Source of the DNA: Pseudonocardia sp. SCN 73-27
GTDB lineage: Bacteria > Actinomycetota > Actinomycetes > Mycobacteriales > Pseudonocardiaceae
Direction of reading: 5' to 3'
DNA: 64,000 nucleotides
NCBI GenBank assembly: GCA_001725415.1
Contig: MEGH01000008.1
Location: 1-64,000 of the forward strand
A program made the translations under genes and the position numbers. The notes under the pieces are model-generated. The model did not search any database. It saw only the letters and a program-made list of their open reading frames with translations, and was not told the DNA's origin. Below, in pieces: positions 34,855 to 44,177 of this stretch. Each line of letters starts with the position of its first letter. Within the stretch, counting starts at the first letter, position 1.

Positions 34855-35804
34855 GCGTCCCGGCGCTGTCGGGAGAAGCGCAGGTGCGGCCGCACGTCGT
34901 CGAGCACCCGACGCACCCCGGGGTGCCGCGCGCCACCGAGCGCGACGGCAGCCCCTGGCCCCCGTACTCGCCGTGCGGGCCGGACTGCCTGCCGCCCGAG
35001 GCCCGGCCCGCACGGCTGCGTTCCGCCCGCCGCACCGCCGCCCTGCTCACCGTCATCGGCACCGCGGTGGTCACCCTCCCGCTGGCCGCCCTGTTCGGCC
35101 GCCGCGCCACCGACGCCACGATGCGCCGCATCTTCCGCGCCGTGCTGCGCGCGGCCGGGATCCGGCTGCAGGTCGACGGCGGCAGCACTTTTTCCGGTGA
35201 CGGAGGTGCGCTCGTCGTCGCCAACCACCTCTCGTGGATCGACGTCGTCGCGCTCGGCGCCGTCCAGCCCGTCCGGATGATCGCCAAGCGCGAGGTCGGC
35301 GACTGGCCCGTCGTGGGCGCGATCGCCGCCCGCACCGGGGCGCTCTTCGTCGACCGGGCCGGGCTGCGCACGCTGCCCGCCGTCGTCGACGAGACCGCCG
35401 ACGCCCTACGCGCCGGAGCCGTCGTCGGCGTCTTCCCCGAGGGCACCACCTGGTGCGGCTCGGCCGCAGGTCCCTTCCGGCGCGCCCCGTTCCAGGCCGC
35501 CATCGACGCCGGCGCCGCCATCCGGCCCGTCACACTCGAGCTGCGCCTCGCCGACGGCAGGCCCACCACCGCCCCGTCGTTCGTCGGCGAGGAGACCCTC
35601 GCCGACTCGCTGCGCCGCGTCCTCGCCCTCGACGGCCTCGTGTGCGAGCTCACCCTGCACCCCGTGCTGCGGCCCGGCCCGGGGGAGGACCGCCGCGCGC
35701 TGGCCGCCCGCGCCCGCCGCGTCGTCACCGGGTCCGCGCCGCGCCCCACCCCTTCGACCGTGCCCGCCGGGCGCCCGACCGCCACGGAGGCGGCCGCCGC
35801 GTGA
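34851..35804 (+). CDS. 1-acyl-sn-glycerol-3-phosphate acyltransferase family protein (PlsC/OlsA-like)
   Basis: A 317-residue membrane acyltransferase. Catalytic motif I is NHLSWID at about 125 (HxxxxD). Motif II lies near [10 protein letters not shown], motif III is [10 protein letters not shown], and motif IV follows in IRPVTLEL. A hydrophobic segment ([19 protein letters not shown]) precedes the domain. The GTG at 34851 overlaps the GNAT stop. It probably acylates lyso-lipid, either lysophosphatidate or lyso-ornithine lipid; corresponds to Rv3026c. Confidence 0.88.
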   Translation: MSVPALSGEAQVRPHVVEHPTHPGVPRATERDGSPWPPYSPCGPDCLPPEARPARLRSARRTAALLTVIGTAVVTLPLAALFGRRATDATMRRIFRAVLRAAGIRLQVDGGSTFSGDGGALVVANHLSWIDVVALGAVQPVRMIAKREVGDWPVVGAIAARTGALFVDRAGLRTLPAVVDETADALRAGAVVGVFPEGTTWCGSAAGPFRRAPFQAAIDAGAAIRPVTLELRLADGRPTTAPSFVGEETLADSLRRVLALDGLVCELTLHPVLRPGPGEDRRALAARARRVVTGSAPRPTPSTVPAGRPTATEAAAA

Positions 35805-35881
35805 CCCCGCCCCGCGGGACCCTGCCGCCGACGGCGATTACCCTGGACGATCTGACGACCGACAGGGACGGGCAGGACCTC

Positions 35882-37174
35882 GTGACCTCCGTGACCGACG
35901 CGAACGGGACCGGCACCGCCGGCACCCACGCCGCTGCGGCGTACCTGGATCACGCGGCGACGACGCCGATGCTCCCCGCCGCAGTGGCGGCGATGGCCGA
36001 GGCCATGGCCTCGACGGGGAACGCCTCGGCGCTGCACTCCTCGGGCCGCCGCGCCCGCCGCCGCGTCGAGGAGGCCCGCGAGGCCATCGCGGCCGCCGTC
36101 GGCGCCCGCCCGTCGGAGGTCGTGCTGACCACCGGCGGCACCGAGAGCGACAACCTCGCCGTGAAGGGCCTCTACTGGTCCCGCAACGACGCCGACACCC
36201 GCCGCACCCGCGTCCTCGTCTCGGCAGTGGAACACCACGCCGTCGTCGACTCCGCGGAGTGGCTGGCCGCCCACGAGGGCGCCGAGGTCGAGCTGCTCGA
36301 GGTCGACCGGTTCGGCCGCGTCGGGCCCGAGACGCTGCGCGCAGCGCTGGAACGCGACCCCGCGTCCGCGGCCCTGGTGTCGGTCATGTGGGCCAACAAC
36401 GAGGTCGGCACCGTCAACCCGATCCGTGAGCTCGCCGCCGTCGCCCACGAGTTCGACGTGCCGTTCCACACCGACGCCGTGCAGGCCGTCGGCATCCTGC
36501 CCGTCGACTTCGGTGCCTCCGGCGTCGACGCCCTCACCCTGACCGGCCACAAGCTCGGCGGCCCCTACGGCGCCGGTGTGCTGCTGCTCGGCCGCGAGGT
36601 CGCCGTGACCCCGCTGTTGCACGGCGGCGGCCAGGAGCGCGACGTCCGCTCCGGCACCCTCGACACCCCGTCGGTCATCGGGCTGGCCACCGCCGTCGAG
36701 ATCGCCGTCGCCGACACCGCCCGCCGCGCCGCCACCGTCGGCGCCCTGCGCGACGAGCTCGTCGCCCGCGTCACCGCCGCCGTCCCCGACGCGATGCTCA
36801 ACGGCGACCCCGGTACCTCCGAGATCGACGGCGGGCCCTCGCGGCTGCCCGGCAACGCGCACCTGTCGTTCCCCGGCTGCGAGGGCGACAGCCTGATCAT
36901 GCTGCTCGACGCCCACGGCATCGAGTGCGCCACCGGCTCCGCCTGCACCGCGGGCGTGCCCCAGCCCAGCCACGTCATGCTCGCCATGGGCGCCGACGCC
37001 GCCACCGCGCGTGGCTCCCTGCGTTTCTCGCTGGGCCACACGTCCACCGCCCGCGACGTCGACGCCGTCGCCACCGCGATCGGCCCCGTCGTGGAGCGGG
37101 CGCGGCGCGCAGGGCAGAACGCCGCCGCGCACCGCCGCCCCGAGGCGCCCGACCGGGCGGCCGTCGCACGATGA
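35882..37174 (+). CDS. Cysteine desulfurase (IscS/NifS class)
   Basis: A 430-residue PLP enzyme supplying sulfur, here most likely to the adjacent MnmA. Signatures are [42 protein letters not shown] (ring-stacking His), TDAVQAVG, the PLP Lys in [22 protein letters not shown] and the catalytic Cys in [13 protein letters not shown] 35882 is chosen near a GGCAGGA signal; an alternative GTG at 35801 overlaps the plsC stop. It ends in an ATGA overlap with mnmA and matches Rv3025c in position. Confidence 0.93.
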   Translation: MTSVTDANGTGTAGTHAAAAYLDHAATTPMLPAAVAAMAEAMASTGNASALHSSGRRARRRVEEAREAIAAAVGARPSEVVLTTGGTESDNLAVKGLYWSRNDADTRRTRVLVSAVEHHAVVDSAEWLAAHEGAEVELLEVDRFGRVGPETLRAALERDPASAALVSVMWANNEVGTVNPIRELAAVAHEFDVPFHTDAVQAVGILPVDFGASGVDALTLTGHKLGGPYGAGVLLLGREVAVTPLLHGGGQERDVRSGTLDTPSVIGLATAVEIAVADTARRAATVGALRDELVARVTAAVPDAMLNGDPGTSEIDGGPSRLPGNAHLSFPGCEGDSLIMLLDAHGIECATGSACTAGVPQPSHVMLAMGADAATARGSLRFSLGHTSTARDVDAVATAIGPVVERARRAGQNAAAHRRPEAPDRAAVAR

Positions 37175-38250
37175 GGGTCCTCGCGGCGATGAGCGGCGGC
37201 GTCGATTCCGCCGTCGCGGCCGCGCGCGTCGTCGAGGCGGGCCACGACGTCGTCGGGGTGCACCTCGCCCTCTCCGAGACGCCCGACGCGCTGCGCTCGG
37301 GCTCGCGGGGCTGCTGCTCGCGCGAGGACGCCGACGACGCCCGCCGCGCCTGCGACGTCCTCGACATCCCGTTCTACGTGTGGGACTTCGCCGCGCCCTT
37401 CTCCGCCGGGGTCGTCGACGACTTCGTCACCGCCTACGCCGAGGGCCGTACCCCCAACCCGTGCGTGCGCTGCAACGAGCGCATCAAGTTCGCCGCCCTG
37501 CTCGACAAGGCCCTCGCCCTCGGCTTCGACGCCGTCTGCACCGGCCACTACGCCCGTCTGCACGACGGCGTCCTGCGCCGGGCCGTCGACGACGGCAAGG
37601 ACCAGTCGTACGTCCTCGCCGTCCTCACCCCGTTCCAGCTCGCGCACGCCCTGTTCCCGATCGGCGACACCCCCAAGGCGCAGGTCCGGGCCGAGGCCGC
37701 CGAGCGCGGGCTGCGCGTCGCCGACAAGCCCGACAGCCACGACATCTGCTTCATCCCCTCCGGCGACACCCGCGCCTTCCTCGCCGAACGCATCGGCGTG
37801 CGGCCCGGCCCGATCGTCGACGCCGCCAGCGGCGAGGTCCTCGGCGGCCACGACGGGGTGCACGGCTTCACCGTCGGCCAGCGCAAGGGCATCGGGGTCG
37901 ACCGCCCCGCCGCTGACGGTCGCCCCCGCTACGTCCTCGGCATCGAGCCCGTCACTGCCACCGTGACCGTCGGCCCGGCCGAGGCGCTCGACGTCCGCGA
38001 GATCGACGCCGAGGATCCGGTGTGGGGCAGCGGTTGCGCGCCCGACGGGCCCACGGGCTGCGTCGTACAGGTCCGCGCCCACGGTGGCCTCGCCCCCGCC
38101 ACGGCGTGGCCGACCGCCGCGGGCGGGCTGCGCGTCGAGCTGGGGGAGGCGCTGCGCGGCGTCGCCCCGGGGCAGTCGGTGGCGTTCTACCGCCCCGACC
38201 CGGACGGCGACGTCGTCCTCGGCAGCGCCACCATCACCGCCGCCCGCTGA
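37171..38250 (+). CDS. mnmA: tRNA-specific 2-thiouridylase
   Basis: A 359-residue enzyme that thiolates U34 in tRNA Glu, Gln and Lys. The PP-loop is [14 protein letters not shown]. The two catalytic Cys lie in [13 protein letters not shown] and [12 protein letters not shown], and the [17 protein letters not shown] and VGQRKGIG motifs are present. It overlaps the cysteine desulfurase stop, so sulfur donor and acceptor are co-translated. Confidence 0.96.
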   Translation: MRVLAAMSGGVDSAVAAARVVEAGHDVVGVHLALSETPDALRSGSRGCCSREDADDARRACDVLDIPFYVWDFAAPFSAGVVDDFVTAYAEGRTPNPCVRCNERIKFAALLDKALALGFDAVCTGHYARLHDGVLRRAVDDGKDQSYVLAVLTPFQLAHALFPIGDTPKAQVRAEAAERGLRVADKPDSHDICFIPSGDTRAFLAERIGVRPGPIVDAASGEVLGGHDGVHGFTVGQRKGIGVDRPAADGRPRYVLGIEPVTATVTVGPAEALDVREIDAEDPVWGSGCAPDGPTGCVVQVRAHGGLAPATAWPTAAGGLRVELGEALRGVAPGQSVAFYRPDPDGDVVLGSATITAAR

Positions 38251-38401
38251 CCCCGCGGGGCACCGCCGAGGTCGACACCACGCTGATCCGGAGCCCGGTT
38301 GCGCCGGTCTCCTGTCGAGCTCGGCGAAGGGGCGTCACTCGGACGAGTGGCGCGAACGGGCCGAAAGGGTCATGCTGCGCTCCGGTTCTGGAGGTGGTGT
38401 G

Positions 38402-39232
38402 GTGCCCGACTCTGCTTCGACCACGGCGTCGACGACGGTCGACTCCGCTGCCGACACGGCGGAGGACGCACTCGAGTCCCGGCCCGTGCGCATCCTCGGG
38501 CGCGTCGGGCTCGTCGCCTACGGGGCGGTGAACCTGGTCATCGCGTCGCTGGCCGCGCAGGTCGCGTTCGGTGACGCCGAGCGCGCCGACAAGACCGGGG
38601 CGCTCGCGACGGTCGCGGAGACCGGGATGGGGCGGGTCGCGCTGTGGCTCGCGGTCGTCGGCCTGGCGGCGCTGGTGCTGTGGACGCTCGCCGAGGTGGT
38701 GTTCGGCCACCGCCGGCTGCCCACGGGGCGGCGGGTGCTGCGCAGCGCGATCGACCTCGTCGAGGCCGGCATCTTCGCGACGCTCGCCGTGTCGGCGGCG
38801 AAGATCGCGTCGGGCGGGTCGTCGCACGGCTCGGTTCTGACGACGATCCTGCGGTGGCCCGGCGGGCAGTGGCTGGTCGGCGCGGCGGGGGTGGGGATCG
38901 CGGTGCTCGCCGGGTTCGCGGTATGGCGTGGGGTGCGGGGTGGGTTCCGGCGCGACCTCGACCTGTCGCGCTGCGGCCCGGGCCTGGGCCGGTGGGGGGT
39001 GCTGGCCGGGCACGTCGGCTGGGTCGCGCTCGGGTGCGCGTACCTGACGGCGGGCGTGCTCACCGTGCGCGCGGCGGTGCGGTTCGACCCGGCGCAGCCC
39101 GTCGGGCTCGACGCCGGCATCAAGACGCTCGGCGCCCAGCCCTACGGACCGGCGCTGCTGCTCGTGCTGGCGGCGGGCGTCGCCGTGTTCGGCCTCTACT
39201 GCCTGTTCGACGCCCGCTGCCGCAGGAAGTGA
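38402..39232 (+). CDS. DUF1206 membrane protein
   Basis: A 276-residue protein with about six membrane helices in three repeated pairs (GRVGLVAYGAVNLVIASLAAQ, RSAIDLVEAGIFATLAVSAAK, LAGHVGWVALGCAYLTAGVLT in part), the DUF1206 pattern of three repeats. Function unknown. GTG 38402 lies 7 nt after GGAGG; another GTG at 38399 and an ATG at 38372 are in frame. The N-terminal 35 residues are Ser/Thr/Asp rich and probably cytoplasmic. Confidence 0.82.
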   Translation: MPDSASTTASTTVDSAADTAEDALESRPVRILGRVGLVAYGAVNLVIASLAAQVAFGDAERADKTGALATVAETGMGRVALWLAVVGLAALVLWTLAEVVFGHRRLPTGRRVLRSAIDLVEAGIFATLAVSAAKIASGGSSHGSVLTTILRWPGGQWLVGAAGVGIAVLAGFAVWRGVRGGFRRDLDLSRCGPGLGRWGVLAGHVGWVALGCAYLTAGVLTVRAAVRFDPAQPVGLDAGIKTLGAQPYGPALLLVLAAGVAVFGLYCLFDARCRRK

Positions 39233-39236
39233 CCCC

Positions 39237-39542
39237 TTACTCGGAGTCCTGCTCCGGGCCTTCGACGATCCGGAAGTCACGCTCGGCGACACCGTCGAGA
39301 ATCCGCACGGCCGCCTGGTAGGCGTCGCTCTCGTAGACCGCGACGGCCACGTCGTAGCTCGGGAACTCGACGACGACGGTGCGCTCGGCCGCGCCGTGCT
39401 CCCGCCCGGTCGCCTTCCCGCCGCGCACCACGAACCGGCCGCCCTCGGCGAGCACGACCGGCCCCGCCTGGGCGCCGTACCTCGTCAGCGCGTCGGCGTC
39501 GGAGACCCAGCGATATGCGACGACCCAGTATCCCTTTGCCAT
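39237..39542 (-). CDS. DUF1330 family protein
   Basis: A 101-residue ferredoxin-like fold protein: GYWVVAYRWVSDADAL at the start, RFVVRGGKATGREHG and VVVEFPSYDVAVAVYESDAYQAAV, which is the DUF1330 pattern. Function not known. It converges on the DUF1206 gene with 4 bp between stops. The ATG at 39542 fits TACGAT 6 nt upstream. Confidence 0.88.
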   Translation of the reverse strand: MAKGYWVVAYRWVSDADALTRYGAQAGPVVLAEGGRFVVRGGKATGREHGAAERTVVVEFPSYDVAVAVYESDAYQAAVRILDGVAERDFRIVEGPEQDSE

Positions 39543-39548
39543 GCGCCG

Positions 39549-39554
39549 ATCGTA
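39549..39554 (-). promoter_or_regulatory. -10 hexamer TACGAT for leaderless DUF1330 gene
   Basis: On the minus strand TACGAT ends 6 nt before ATG 39542, with no Shine-Dalgarno sequence. Confidence 0.45.
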
Positions 39555-39658
39555 TGCGGACGAGTGGTCGACAGAAGTTCTGCTGATGGCTTGAATTTCT
39601 GTGTGACCGGGGCCATGCTCAGGTCATCCGACACCGGCGTCGGCGAGGAGGTCCGACC

Positions 39659-41206
39659 GTGTACGTGGCCGACATGATGCGGCAGTCCGTCGCGTTCCAC
39701 CGCGACCGCACCGCACTGATCGACGAGCACCGCACGCTCACCTACGGCGAGGCCTGGGAGCGCGGCGTCCGCCTGGCCAACGCCCTGATCGCGCTGGGTG
39801 TGCAGCCCGGCGACCGGGTCGCGGGCCTGGAGGACAACAACCTCGGCGCCGCCGACCTCTTCATCGGCGCCGCCATCGCGGGGGCGGTCCGGGTGCCGCT
39901 GTACGCACGCAACTCACCCGAGGCGCACGCCCACATGATCGGCCAGACCGGTGCTGTCGTGCTCCTGGCCGACGCCGCGTACGCCGACAGCGTCAAAGGC
40001 CTCGACGCGTCGGTGGACTGCCTGCGCCACATCGTCGTGCGCGACGCGTCCTACGAGGACTGGCTCGCGTCGCAGTCCGCCGAGGATCCGCGCGTCGTCG
40101 TGGGCGACGACGACTGGTACGTCATCCGGCACTCCGCCGGGACGACGGGCAGGCCCAAGGGTGTCGGCTACACCCAGCACGACTGGCTCGTGAACTGCCG
40201 CAACTGGTACTGCCGGCTCCCGCTGCTGCAGCTCGACAGCGTCGTCGGGCACGCCGGGCCGATCTCGCACGCCTCGGGCTACCTGTTCCTTCCCGCCTGG
40301 CTGCACGGCAGCGCCAACCTGCTCTTCGGCGCGTTCGACGCGCTCAAGGTGCTCGACATGGTGGAACGCCACGCGGTGACGCACATGTTCGCGCCGCCGT
40401 CGATGGTGCAGATGCTCACCGCGGAACCCTCTGCCACGCAACGGGACTGGTCGAAGCTGCAGTGCGTGCTCGTCGGCGGCGCCCCGATCACCGACGCGAC
40501 CGCCCAGGCAGGGCGCCGGGTGTTCGGCGAGGTCATGCACCAGGTGTTCGGGCAGACCGAGGCCGTCCCGCTCACGGAGATGACGCCGTCGGAATGGTTC
40601 TCCGACGTCCCCGGATCGACCCCGCTGCGCGCCGCCGGACGCGTGCTCCCCTTCGTGCGCATCGAGATCCGCGACGCCGACGGCGAGACCGTCCTGCCGC
40701 TGGGGTCGGAGGGCGAGATCTACGCGCAGTGCGAGGGCCAGATGCGCGAGTTCTGGGACGACCCCGGCCACGTCCACACCCGCACCCGGCTCATCGACGG
40801 CTGGATCCGCACCGGCGACATCGGCCGCGTCGACACCAACGGCTACCTCTACGTGCTCGACCGCGCCGACGACATGATCGTCTCGGGCGGGTTCAACATC
40901 TGGCCGGCCGAGCTGGAGAGCGCGATCAACGACCATCCCGACGTCATCGAGGTCGCCGTCTTCGGTGTTCCGCACGAGAAGTGGGGCGAGACGCCGATGG
41001 CCGTGTGCGTCGTCGCGGCGGGCTCTGCTCTGCAACCCGACGAGATCGTGTCGCTCGTGCGCGACCGGCTCGGCTCGTACAAGAAGCCCGGCCGCGTCGA
41101 GATCACGACGGAGCCGCTGCCCAAGAGCCCCGTCGGGAAGGTGCAGCGCAAGGTGCTGCGCGAGCCGCACTGGGCGGGCCACGACCGGCGGGTGCACGGC
41201 GCATGA
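39659..41206 (+). CDS. AMP-dependent acyl-CoA synthetase
   Basis: A 515-residue adenylate-forming ligase that activates a carboxylic acid to its CoA ester. Motifs are HSAGTTGRPKGVG (A3 P-loop), HQVFGQTEA (A5), GWIRTGDIG and RADDMIVSGGFNIWPAELE (A7-A8), and the C-terminal Lys in LPKSPVGKVQRK (A10). GGAGGTCC precedes GTG 39659. It starts an operon with thiolase, acyl-CoA dehydrogenase and TetR, joined by 4-bp overlaps; the substrate is unknown. Confidence 0.93.
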   Translation: MYVADMMRQSVAFHRDRTALIDEHRTLTYGEAWERGVRLANALIALGVQPGDRVAGLEDNNLGAADLFIGAAIAGAVRVPLYARNSPEAHAHMIGQTGAVVLLADAAYADSVKGLDASVDCLRHIVVRDASYEDWLASQSAEDPRVVVGDDDWYVIRHSAGTTGRPKGVGYTQHDWLVNCRNWYCRLPLLQLDSVVGHAGPISHASGYLFLPAWLHGSANLLFGAFDALKVLDMVERHAVTHMFAPPSMVQMLTAEPSATQRDWSKLQCVLVGGAPITDATAQAGRRVFGEVMHQVFGQTEAVPLTEMTPSEWFSDVPGSTPLRAAGRVLPFVRIEIRDADGETVLPLGSEGEIYAQCEGQMREFWDDPGHVHTRTRLIDGWIRTGDIGRVDTNGYLYVLDRADDMIVSGGFNIWPAELESAINDHPDVIEVAVFGVPHEKWGETPMAVCVVAAGSALQPDEIVSLVRDRLGSYKKPGRVEITTEPLPKSPVGKVQRKVLREPHWAGHDRRVHGA

Positions 41207-42351
41207 CCGCTGTCTCGGTACAGGGCGCCGGTATGACCCGCTTCGGGCGTCACCCCGACCGCACCCCGCGCGACCTCGTCGAGGAGGCCGTCGCCGCCGC
41301 GCTCGACGACGCCGGCCTCGAACCCGGGGACGTCGACGCGGTCGTCGTCGGCAACGCGGTCGACGGGCTGATGACGGGCCAGGAGTCCGTCCGTGGGCAG
41401 GTGGTCCTGCGCGGCACCGGAATCCGCGGGGTGCCCGTCGTCAACACGGAGAACGCGTGCGCGTCGGGGGCGGTGGCCGCGCACCTGGGGTGGCAGTCGA
41501 TCGTCGCCGGGCTGCACCGGCGGGTGCTCGTCGTCGGCTACGAGAAGCTCGTGCACCCCGACCGTGAGAAGGCCTTCCGGGCCTTCGACGCCTCGATGGA
41601 CCTCGCCGAGATGCACGCCCTGCACCCGTCGCCGCCCACGGATCGCACGATCTTCATGGACCACTACGCCGACCGTTCCGATCTCGACGAGGACGTGCTC
41701 GCCGAGATCGCGGCCAAGAACCACACCCACGGCGCGCTGAACCCGTTGGCGCAGTACCGGACCCCGCTGGACGCGGCCGAGGTGCTGGCGTCGCGGCCGA
41801 TCGTCGGGCCGCTGCGGCTGCGGATGTGTGCACCGATGGGGGACGGGGCGGCAGCGGTCGTCCTCAGCTCGGACGACGGGCCGGTGCAGATCCGGGCATC
41901 CGCGATGACCAGCGGCCGTGGGGACGACGCCTCGCTGCCGACGGCCGTCTCGCGTGCGGCCTCCCTTGCTTATGAGCGCGCCGGGGTCGGCCCCGACGAG
42001 CTCGATCTCGTCGAGCTGCACGACGCCACCGCCGTCGGTGAGCTGGAGCTGTACGCGCAGCTGCAGCTGTGTGCGCCCGGTTCGGAGTCGTCGTTGGTGC
42101 GCGGCGGGAGCACCCGGCTCGGTGGCGCGCGGCCCGTCAACACCAGCGGCGGTCTGCTCGCGCGCGGGCACCCGATCGGCGCGACGGGCGTCGCCCAGCT
42201 GGTCGAGCTGCACACCCAGCTCACCGGCCGCGGCGGGGCCAGGCAGGTCACCGGCGCCCGGATCGCGATGGCGCAGAACCTCGGCGGGATCGTCGGGACG
42301 GACGTGGCGTGTGCCGTCGTCCATGTACTTGCAGGAGGGACTTCTCAGTGA
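41203..42351 (+). CDS. Thiolase (SCP-x/lipid-transfer type)
   Basis: A 382-residue thiolase-fold protein. The nucleophile Cys is in TENACASGAVAAH and the His in GHPIGATGVAQ. The middle motif is VELHDATAVGELE, as in SCP-x type thiolases, instead of the NEAFA of classical thiolases, and the second C-terminal Cys motif is replaced by LGGIVGTDVAC. Expected to cleave or form a beta-ketoacyl-CoA. It overlaps the ligase and dehydrogenase genes by 4 bp each. Confidence 0.88.
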   Translation: MTAVSVQGAGMTRFGRHPDRTPRDLVEEAVAAALDDAGLEPGDVDAVVVGNAVDGLMTGQESVRGQVVLRGTGIRGVPVVNTENACASGAVAAHLGWQSIVAGLHRRVLVVGYEKLVHPDREKAFRAFDASMDLAEMHALHPSPPTDRTIFMDHYADRSDLDEDVLAEIAAKNHTHGALNPLAQYRTPLDAAEVLASRPIVGPLRLRMCAPMGDGAAAVVLSSDDGPVQIRASAMTSGRGDDASLPTAVSRAASLAYERAGVGPDELDLVELHDATAVGELELYAQLQLCAPGSESSLVRGGSTRLGGARPVNTSGGLLARGHPIGATGVAQLVELHTQLTGRGGARQVTGARIAMAQNLGGIVGTDVACAVVHVLAGGTSQ

Positions 42352-43544
42352 ACGACGAGTTGCGCACCGGCGCGATCTACGACGTGCCGTGGGCGTTCGA
42401 CGACGAGCACCGCGAATGGCAGCAGACGGTCCGGCGCTTCTGTTCGGACGTCGTCGAACCCGGCGCGGCGCAACGGCACGTGGAGGCCCGGTTCTCTCCC
42501 GAGCTCGTGGAGGCCGCCGGGGAGCTCGGCGCGTTCGGGCTGCTGGCCCCCGAGGAGTACGGCGGCGCGGGTGCCGACCTTCGCTCCGCCTGCCTCGCAG
42601 CCGAGGAGATCGCCACCGTCGACTCCTCGCTGGCCGTCACCGTCCACGTCCAGGCGATCAGCGTCGCCCTGCTCGTGCACCTCGCGTCCGACCGCACCGA
42701 CCTGCTCAAGGAGATCGTCCCCGGCGCCGCCGCGGGCACGACCTTCGTGTCGTTCGGGCTCACCGAACCCTCCGGCGGCTCCGACGCCGGCCACATCGGC
42801 ACCCGCGCCCGACGCGTCGGCGACGACTGGGTGATCAACGGCGCCAAGCAGTTCATCACCAACTCCGGCACACCGTTCTCGCGCTACGTCATCCTCTTCG
42901 CAGCCACCGACGACGACCCCGGCACCGGCCGCCCACCCGTCTCGGCGTTCCTCGTCCCGCTCGACGCCCCCGGCGTCACCGTCGGGCCGGCGTACGCCAA
43001 GCAGGGGTGGCGCTCGTCGGACACCCATCCGCTGTACTTCGACGACGTCCGGCTGCCCGCCGACGCCCTGCTCGGCGACGAGGGCCGTGGCTACCGCGAG
43101 GCGCTCCGCTTCCTGACGTGGGCGCGGCTGCCGATCGCCGCGATGAGCATCGGCGTCGCGCGTGGCTGCCTCGCCGACAGCATGCGGTTCGTGGGGGAGC
43201 GCGCCTCGATGGGCAAGCCGCTCGGCGGGCACCAGGGCGTCGCGTTCCAGGTCGCCGACATCGCGGCCGCCGTCGGCACCGCCACCGTGCTCACCTACGA
43301 CGGCGCCTGGAAGTACGACCGCGGGCTCCCGATCGAGCGCGAGGCGGCGATCGCGAAGCTCGTCGCGTCCGAGCTCGCGAACTCGGCGGGCTACACCGCG
43401 ACCCAGCTCGCGGGTGGGTACGGGTTCATGGAGGAGACCGCGTCGACGCGCCACCACCAGGACGCGAGAATCCTCACCGTGGGCGAGGGGACGTCGGAGG
43501 TGCAGCGGATGCTGATCGCGCGTGGCCTGGGGCTGCCGGTGTGA
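42348..43544 (+). CDS. Acyl-CoA dehydrogenase
   Basis: A 398-residue flavoprotein. Family parts are LGAFGLLAPEEYGGAGAD, FVSFGLTEPSGGSDAGHIGTRA (in part), INGAKQFITNSG and the C-terminal VGEGTSEVQRMLIARGLGL, with the catalytic Glu in the GEGT position. GTG 42348 follows GCAGGAGGG. Electrons would go to EtfBA at 32 kb. Third gene of the acyl-CoA operon. Confidence 0.93.
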   Translation: MNDELRTGAIYDVPWAFDDEHREWQQTVRRFCSDVVEPGAAQRHVEARFSPELVEAAGELGAFGLLAPEEYGGAGADLRSACLAAEEIATVDSSLAVTVHVQAISVALLVHLASDRTDLLKEIVPGAAAGTTFVSFGLTEPSGGSDAGHIGTRARRVGDDWVINGAKQFITNSGTPFSRYVILFAATDDDPGTGRPPVSAFLVPLDAPGVTVGPAYAKQGWRSSDTHPLYFDDVRLPADALLGDEGRGYREALRFLTWARLPIAAMSIGVARGCLADSMRFVGERASMGKPLGGHQGVAFQVADIAAAVGTATVLTYDGAWKYDRGLPIEREAAIAKLVASELANSAGYTATQLAGGYGFMEETASTRHHQDARILTVGEGTSEVQRMLIARGLGLPV

Positions 43545-44116
43545 CGGCGTCCGTAGGGCGGGTCGCGCGCAAGCGGGCCGAGCGGCAGCGGCTCATGGAG
43601 CGCGTCGCCGCCGAGGTGTTCGCCGAGCGCGGCTACGAGCGGGCGAGCCTGGAGGAGATCGCCGCGCGCCTCGACATGCGCGGTGCCAGCCTCTACCACT
43701 ACTACCCGTCCAAGGAGGACCTCTTCCTCGCCGCGGTGCAGAACGCGACGGCCGAGGTCGTCGCCCGGCTGCGCGAGGTCGCGTCGTCGGGTGGGCCGGC
43801 CGTCGACCGGCTGCGGCGGCTGTTCGTGTCCCAGGCGCTCGTCGAGCTGCGCGACTACCCGTCGTTCGCCCCGCTGTTCCTCATGCACCTGCCCGACCCG
43901 GTTCTCGACGCCCGCGTCCGCGAGCTGTCCCGTGAGCACGCCGCCGTCTTCCGCGAGGTGGCGGCGGAGGTGGCTCCTGAACGAGGGGACGCCCTGATCG
44001 CGACGTACCTGGCGCTCGGCTCGCTCGCCTATCTGCGCCGCTGGTACGACCCCTCGGGCGCCCTCTCGGCAGAGGAGCTGGCCGAACACGTCGCGGACCG
44101 CCTACTCCGCCTGTGA
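43541..44116 (+). CDS. TetR-family transcriptional regulator
   Basis: A 191-residue repressor with N-terminal helix-turn-helix (about 18-60: AAEVFAERGYERASLEEIAARLDMRGASLYHYYPSKED in part) and a helical ligand-binding domain. It overlaps the acyl-CoA dehydrogenase stop by GTGA, so it is the last gene of the operon it probably represses, with an acyl-CoA as likely effector. Its stop codon lies inside palindrome copy C. Confidence 0.9.
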   Translation: MTASVGRVARKRAERQRLMERVAAEVFAERGYERASLEEIAARLDMRGASLYHYYPSKEDLFLAAVQNATAEVVARLREVASSGGPAVDRLRRLFVSQALVELRDYPSFAPLFLMHLPDPVLDARVRELSREHAAVFREVAAEVAPERGDALIATYLALGSLAYLRRWYDPSGALSAEELAEHVADRLLRL

Positions 44117-44152
44117 GTGGCATTACTGGCTATAGCCAGTAATGCCACTCAC
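44113..44152. repeat. 40-bp palindrome, copy C (perfect)
   Basis: The 20-nt arm GTGAGTGGCATTACTGGCTA is followed directly by its exact reverse complement. The TGA stop of the TetR gene (44114-44116) is part of the first arm. Confidence 0.9.
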
Positions 44153-44177
44153 GACCCCCTCTGGCACCCTCGGCGCC

